From the NCBI GenBank assembly GCA_023429855.1, contig JAEZDB010000123.1:1-16465 (forward strand): a stretch of 16,465 bases of DNA, given 5' to 3'. Numbering within the stretch: position 1 is the first letter of the stretch; the number at the start of each line of letters is the position of its first letter. The DNA is from Actinomycetes bacterium (GTDB lineage Bacteria; Actinomycetota; Thermoleophilia; Solirubrobacterales; Solirubrobacteraceae). Shown in pieces: positions 14,867 to 16,465 of this stretch. The position numbers and the translations under genes were made by a program. The notes beneath the pieces were generated by a model. That model searched no databases and had not been told where the DNA came from. It saw only the letters and a list, made by a program, of their open reading frames with translations.

Positions 14867-15618
14867 TCAGTGATCACCAGGGTTCCGAGGTCTTTGCCCG
14901 ACACTATCCGTTCGATGTTCGCCTCGTCGTCGAGGTTGAACACGCGAATGGGCAGACGGTTCTCCATGCAGAGCGTGAGGGCGGTCGCGTCCATGACCTT
15001 GAGGCCGCGCGAGACGGCCTCCATGTGCGTGATCCGGTTGATCATCTGGGCGTTCGGGTTCGTCCGCGGGTCGTCGTCGAACACGCCGTCGACGCCGTTC
15101 TTCGCCATCAGAATCGCTTCTGCATGGATCTCTGCAGCGCGCAGCGCGGCAGCCGTATCGGTCGTGAAGAACGGGTTGCCGGTGCCGGCCGCGAAGATCA
15201 CGACGCGACCCTTCTCGAGGTGGCGCATCGCACGACGGCGGATGTAGGGCTCAGCGACCTCGCTGATCGTGAGCGCCGACTGGACACGCGTGGGCACGCT
15301 GAGCTTCTCAAGCGCGTCCTGGAACGCGAGCGCGTTCAGGACGGTCGCGATCATGCCCATGTAGTCGGCGGTCGCACGATCCATGCCGCTGGCCGCCCCG
15401 GCCATGCCGCGGAAGATGTTGCCGGCGCCGACGACGAGCGCCAGTTCCAGCCCCTGCCGGTGGACCCCGGCGATCGCAGTGGCGATCGAGTTGACCCGAG
15501 CGGGATCGGTGCCGTGCTCGAGGTCACCCAGCAGGGCCTCGCCGGAGACCTTCAGCAGGACGCGCCGATAGGCGAGTCCGCTGGGGGCCGGGTGCTCCGG
15601 CGAGGTTGCGTCGGTCAC
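14863..15618 (-). CDS. pyrH: UMP kinase
   Basis: It phosphorylates UMP to UDP and is the hexameric bacterial enzyme of the amino-acid kinase fold. In the 251 residues, KVSGEAL (23-29), VGAGNIFRG (63-71), DRATADYMGM (80-89), GTGNPFFTTDTAAALRA (145-161) and AKNGVDGVFDDDPR (172-185) are all classic. The start is GTG at 15618, which leaves a 17-residue lead (TDATSPEHPAPSGLAYR) before the first strand; it is 5 bp after tsf and has no good ribosome binding site. The frame is open further upstream through tsf, which is only antisense-frame noise. Confidence 0.97.
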   Translation of the reverse strand: MTDATSPEHPAPSGLAYRRVLLKVSGEALLGDLEHGTDPARVNSIATAIAGVHRQGLELALVVGAGNIFRGMAGAASGMDRATADYMGMIATVLNALAFQDALEKLSVPTRVQSALTISEVAEPYIRRRAMRHLEKGRVVIFAAGTGNPFFTTDTAAALRAAEIHAEAILMAKNGVDGVFDDDPRTNPNAQMINRITHMEAVSRGLKVMDATALTLCMENRLPIRVFNLDDEANIERIVSGKDLGTLVITE

Positions 15619-15623
15619 GCGGG

Positions 15624-16232
15624 CTACGCGCCGATCTGGAAGCGGGCGAACTTCTTGATCACGATGTTCTCGCCCGTGCGGGTCGAGGCATCGGCGCGAA
15701 GCTGCTCGATGGTCTTGTTGTCGTGCTTGTCGACGTTGATGTGCGCCTGGTCGAGGAGGACGATCTCCTCTTTCCACTTGCGCAGCTTGCCTTCGGCGAT
15801 CTTCTCGCGGATCTCCAGCGGCTTGCTCTCGTCGATCTGGGCGACGTAGATCTTCTTCTCGGCCTCGAGGACGTCCTCGGGGATGTCGTCGGCGCTCACG
15901 TAGAGCGTGCCCGGCGAACCAGCGATGTGGAGGGCGAGGTCGGCGACGAAGTCCTTGAAGATGTCGTTGCCGGCCACGAAGTCGGTGTTGCACTCGACCT
16001 GCACGAGCACGCCGACCTTGCCGGTGGCGTGGATGTACTGGCCGATCAGGCCCTCGCTCGTCTCACGCTGAGCGAGCTTCTGGGCCTTCTTGCCCATGGT
16101 GATGCGCAGGGCCTCGAAGGCCTTGTCTGCGTCGCCATTGGCCTCCTGGAGGGCAGCCTTGCACTCCATCAGGCCGGCGCCCGTCTTCTGACGGAGTGCC
16201 TTGACGTCGGCGGCAGTGACAGTGGTGCTCAC
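15624..16232 (-). CDS. tsf: elongation factor Ts, short form
   Basis: EF-Ts exchanges GDP for GTP on EF-Tu. The N-terminal UBA-like domain is clear (VKALRQKTGAGLMECKAAL, 10-28), and ECNTDFVAGND (80-90) carries the TDFV motif that inserts into EF-Tu. At 202 residues it is much shorter than the E. coli protein (~283) and close to the Thermus-type short form, with a single core subdomain. The GTG start shares one base with the upstream stop (TAGTG) and has a GAGGAG site 8 bases before it. Confidence 0.97.
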   Translation of the reverse strand: MSTTVTAADVKALRQKTGAGLMECKAALQEANGDADKAFEALRITMGKKAQKLAQRETSEGLIGQYIHATGKVGVLVQVECNTDFVAGNDIFKDFVADLALHIAGSPGTLYVSADDIPEDVLEAEKKIYVAQIDESKPLEIREKIAEGKLRKWKEEIVLLDQAHINVDKHDNKTIEQLRADASTRTGENIVIKKFARFQIGA

Positions 16233-16465
16233 TACTTCGTCTCCTCAGCGGCCTCGGCGGCCGGGGTCTCAGTTGCGGTCTCGGCCGGGGCGTCCGCAGC
16301 GGGAGCGTCCTCGGTCTTCTTGGCGGCCGGCTTCTTGGCAGCAGCGGGCTTCTTGGCCGCCGGCTTCTTTGCGGCGGGCTTGGCCTCTGCCGGTGCGGCA
16401 GCCTCAGCGGCCGGAGCGTCGGCAGCCGGAGCAGCAGCCTCGGCGGCCGGAGCAGCGGCGTCGGC
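16232..16465 (-). CDS. rpsB: C-terminal tail of probable ribosomal protein S2 (cut by window edge)
   Basis: The last 77 codons of a gene ending one base into tsf. All visible residues belong to a low-complexity tail of Ala, Pro, Glu, Asp and Lys. It begins acidic (ADAAAPAAEAAAP), has a central basic run with repeated KKPAA units (three near-copies), then becomes acidic again and ends AAEETK. The S2 body is not in the window; the assignment rests on the near-universal rpsB-tsf order. Long Ala/Pro/Lys tails on S2 are known in some actinobacterial lineages, as far as I recall. The basic part resembles histone H1-like repeats. Confidence 0.75.
   Translation of the reverse strand, partial: ADAAAPAAEAAAPAADAPAAEAAAPAEAKPAAKKPAAKKPAAAKKPAAKKTEDAPAADAPAETATETPAAEAAEETK
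16241..16246 (-). promoter_or_regulatory. ribosome binding site for tsf inside the upstream gene
   Basis: Minus-strand GAGGAG encodes the Glu-Glu near the end of the upstream protein and sits 8 bases before the tsf GTG, supporting that start. Confidence 0.65.

Overview
The window is a GC-rich bacterial chromosome segment with GTG/TTG starts, tightly overlapping genes and few Shine-Dalgarno sites. The gene order, the short EF-Ts and the long Ala/Pro/Lys tail on the protein upstream of EF-Ts suggest an actinobacterium-like organism, possibly of the Thermoleophilia/Solirubrobacterales type; this placement is inference, with no rRNA or marker search behind it.

Layout by region. (1) 1-1451 is a small accessory locus. 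A SulP-family anion transporter (cut by the window start) and an unrecognised 111-residue protein lie on the minus strand. An ArsR-type repressor diverges on the plus strand. A 20-bp near-palindrome sits between the two start codons and overlaps both predicted promoters. (2) 1461-5444 holds a secreted six-hairpin-type glycoside hydrolase, then a 414-bp stretch with strong hairpins and an orphan signal-peptide fragment, then a Tat-exported DyP-type haem peroxidase. (3) 5450-10314 holds ispG, pfkA, an APC-family amino-acid permease and a six-helix potassium channel, all on the minus strand. (4) 10359-16465 is the conserved translation/envelope/isoprenoid cluster, read as rpsB-tsf-pyrH-frr-uppS-cdsA-dxr-rseP in transcription order. 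Several junctions overlap by 1-4 bp (TAGTG, ATGA, ATGA, GTGA), so most of this cluster is probably co-transcribed and translationally coupled.

Functionally the big cluster joins ribosome function (S2, EF-Ts, ribosome recycling factor) and UMP kinase to lipid-carrier and membrane-lipid synthesis (UppS, CdsA), the MEP isoprenoid pathway (Dxr, IspG) and site-2 intramembrane proteolysis (RseP). IspG, often directly after rseP in related genomes, is here displaced by the channel, permease and phosphofructokinase genes. I see no CRISPR array, tRNA, rRNA, transposase or phage gene. No wholly new system stands out. The best leads are the divergent ArsR/SulP control region, a phosphofructokinase with His at the ATP/PPi-discriminating position, the orphan signal-peptide fragment, and the histone H1-like tail upstream of tsf.
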